DNA of 64,000 bases, from assembly GCF_039555335.1 (NCBI RefSeq), contig NC_092629.1, forward strand, positions 496,001 to 560,000, given 5' to 3'. Both the position numbers and the translations under genes were made by a program. A model generated the notes under the pieces. The model did not search any database. It was given only the letters and a program-made list of their open reading frames with translations, and was not told the DNA's origin. The stretch comes from Amphiura filiformis (lineage: Eukaryota; Echinodermata; Ophiuroidea; Amphilepidida; Amphiuridae). How positions within the stretch are numbered: the stretch's first letter is position 1; every line of letters starts with the position of its first letter. Shown here one piece after another: positions 62,820 through 64,000 of the stretch.

Positions 62820-63728
62820 GTAAAATGTGATTATATGTTTGGCTCCATCTTTCTTCAGGTTTGTCCTCTTATCAGTAAATCAGTCAGTTATAAAATGCTA
62901 ATATGATAGTCGCCCCAATATTTATTTTAAAATTGTCCTTGCATGATCATTGCTTGAGTTGTTTGGTTGACCGAACCTCCTCCCTGGGAGTAGTTTTCTA
63001 GCCCTCAGCCTGGAACTAAACGGCATGTGTACTCAGCTGGTGGATGGAGCACAGAGGAGGAGCTGAGTGGCAACATTGGCTTTCAGAGTCATGCTGTTGT
63101 CGCTCAGCGGCATGCTGCTCTGCTTGTAGGAAAGTGAAAGTGGCATGATAAAGAGTCTATTATGCCCCCAGCAGCAAACGGCAAGAGTATGAAACCAACA
63201 TAAGAGTAATGGCAAATACTCAAGATTAAAATCTGTTACAATACTATTTTATGTTAATTTTTGATAATTGGTTATAAAATAGAAAATAAAATATGTTTGT
63301 TAAAAATGAGAATGCATAGACTGATATTAGACATTGTTACAGCATACAAAAGACACCATAGAATGCATGTTTTTGGCCTTTATTTCCAAAAAATGACCAC
63401 ATGCTAAAATTTCACTTTAATTACCAGTTTATATAAATAAAGGATTATGATTGAGCTATGTTTTATTTGACAAAACAGGATAATATTCTTTTAATCCCAA
63501 AACATTAGCACCGTATTTGACTGGAATCTGATTCTGGAGTATACATGTCTCCCACCGAACATAGTTCACACAATACAAAATAAATGTATTGATTGTTCAC
63601 AAACAGAAAACTATGATAGTGAATTGGTTTTATTTATTTACTTATTTATTTATTTTTTATAATTTTTTTTTTTTTTTTTTTTTTTTTTATTCATTCCTTT
63701 ATTTACTCCTTTCTCCCTTCTCTCTTAG
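62820..63728 (+). other. Intron 2 of right-hand gene
   Basis: Donor GTAAAA and acceptor CTTCTCTCTTAG at 63728. It contains a poly-T run (about 63667-63688) before a pyrimidine tract that fits an acceptor region. No RNA gene or ORF supported. Confidence 0.55.
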
Positions 63729-64000
63729 CTGGCATCTGCTGAACACTCTCAATTCATTGCTGGACCCTGGGAGCTTGAGAATGAGTTTGGTCATCAAGAT
63801 GGTCCTGGGAAGCTGAAGGTAGCAAAAGATATTGCAGTGTGTCCCAATGCGGACATTGCAGTAATGTCCTCCCTCAATGTATGTATCTATAGTAATGAAG
63901 GGTTATACAAATCCCATCTGGAACTCAAGCAAGGGATGAATCCTGAAGTAAACCCTATTCTTATAATGTCGTTGTCAATGCTGATGGTATTATCTTTGTG
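63729..64000 (+). CDS. Spliced gene, exon 3 (start of NHL-like repeats), partial
   Basis: Starts in phase 0 after the acceptor at 63728: LASAEHSQFIAGPWELENEF, later KVAKDIAVCPNADIAVMSSL and NVCIYSNEGLYK. The spacing of hydrophobic, Gly/Asn and Asp residues is that of NHL-repeat blades (xxIAVxPxxDIAVxxxxNxxIYxxxG). Near 63945 the frame changes: NVVVNADGIIFV, a typical next blade, is read one frame over at the window edge. A 1-nt deletion or sequence error near 63945-63955 explains this better than an intron. The gene continues beyond 64000; TRIM- or NHL-type regulators and surface-sensor proteins are possible identities. Confidence 0.6.
   Translation, partial: MASAEHSQFIAGPWELENEFGHQDGPGKLKVAKDIAVCPNADIAVMSSLNVCIYSNEGLYKSHLELKQGMNPEVNPILIMSLSMLMVLSL

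Overview
This window looks like a metazoan nuclear genome, not a prokaryote or virus. It has very little coding sequence, split exons with canonical GT/AG borders and consistent phases, giant C2H2 zinc-finger genes, and a dense, nested mix of LTR retrotransposons, LINEs, a tRNA-derived SINE, DNA-transposon MITEs, foldback elements and satellites. The style of repeats suggests a marine invertebrate, perhaps an echinoderm or hemichordate. That is a weak guess from general impression, because no rRNA, mitochondrial or species-diagnostic gene is present.

Layout. 1-5.6 kb holds a ~70-bp minisatellite split by a ~0.5-kb element, a foldback element, and a 102-bp satellite with a few copies again at 60 kb. 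5.6-10.98 kb is a decayed CR1/L2-like LINE whose 3' untranslated part is a ~199-bp tandem array. 11.05-13.06 kb is a second decayed LINE, cut at 13,064 by a 16.9-kb Ty3/Gypsy-type LTR retrotransposon (13,065-29,944); the LINE frame resumes at 29,945. That retrotransposon has LTRs of 3.2 kb (3.75 kb on the left because of a later insertion), a GTAC target duplication, a tRNA-Leu-type primer binding site, gag, a gag/pol -1 frameshift signal, pol with one disabling frameshift, and about 3 kb of extra coiled-coil and zinc-knuckle ORFs between integrase and the 3' LTR. 30-38 kb is gene-free repeat territory (hAT-like and foldback elements, a 0.78-kb tandem duplication, a SINE).

38.4-42.6 kb (+) and 54.8-58.0 kb (-) are two paralogous, apparently intronless poly-C2H2 zinc-finger genes of about 35 and 28 fingers. 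They are separated by a 12-kb MITE cluster in which four hAT-like elements have clear 8-bp target duplications; a fifth lies at 35.7 kb. The left gene carries two closely spaced frameshifts near its C terminus. The upstream regions of the two genes share CCAAT-box-rich sequence, but in opposite orientation relative to transcription.

From 60.9 kb to the right edge there is the 5' part of a spliced gene: three exons with matching phases encoding a Ser/Thr-rich N terminus, a very basic Lys-rich segment and the start of what looks like an NHL-type beta-propeller. It runs off the window.

The most interesting system is the giant LTR retrotransposon with post-integrase accessory ORFs preceded by splice-acceptor-like sites. 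It is followed by the ATT-flanked element caught with its empty site in the sister LTR, the LINE with a structured tandem array in its tail, and the mirrored zinc-finger pair. All homology statements are from reading motifs by eye; no database search or alignment was run.
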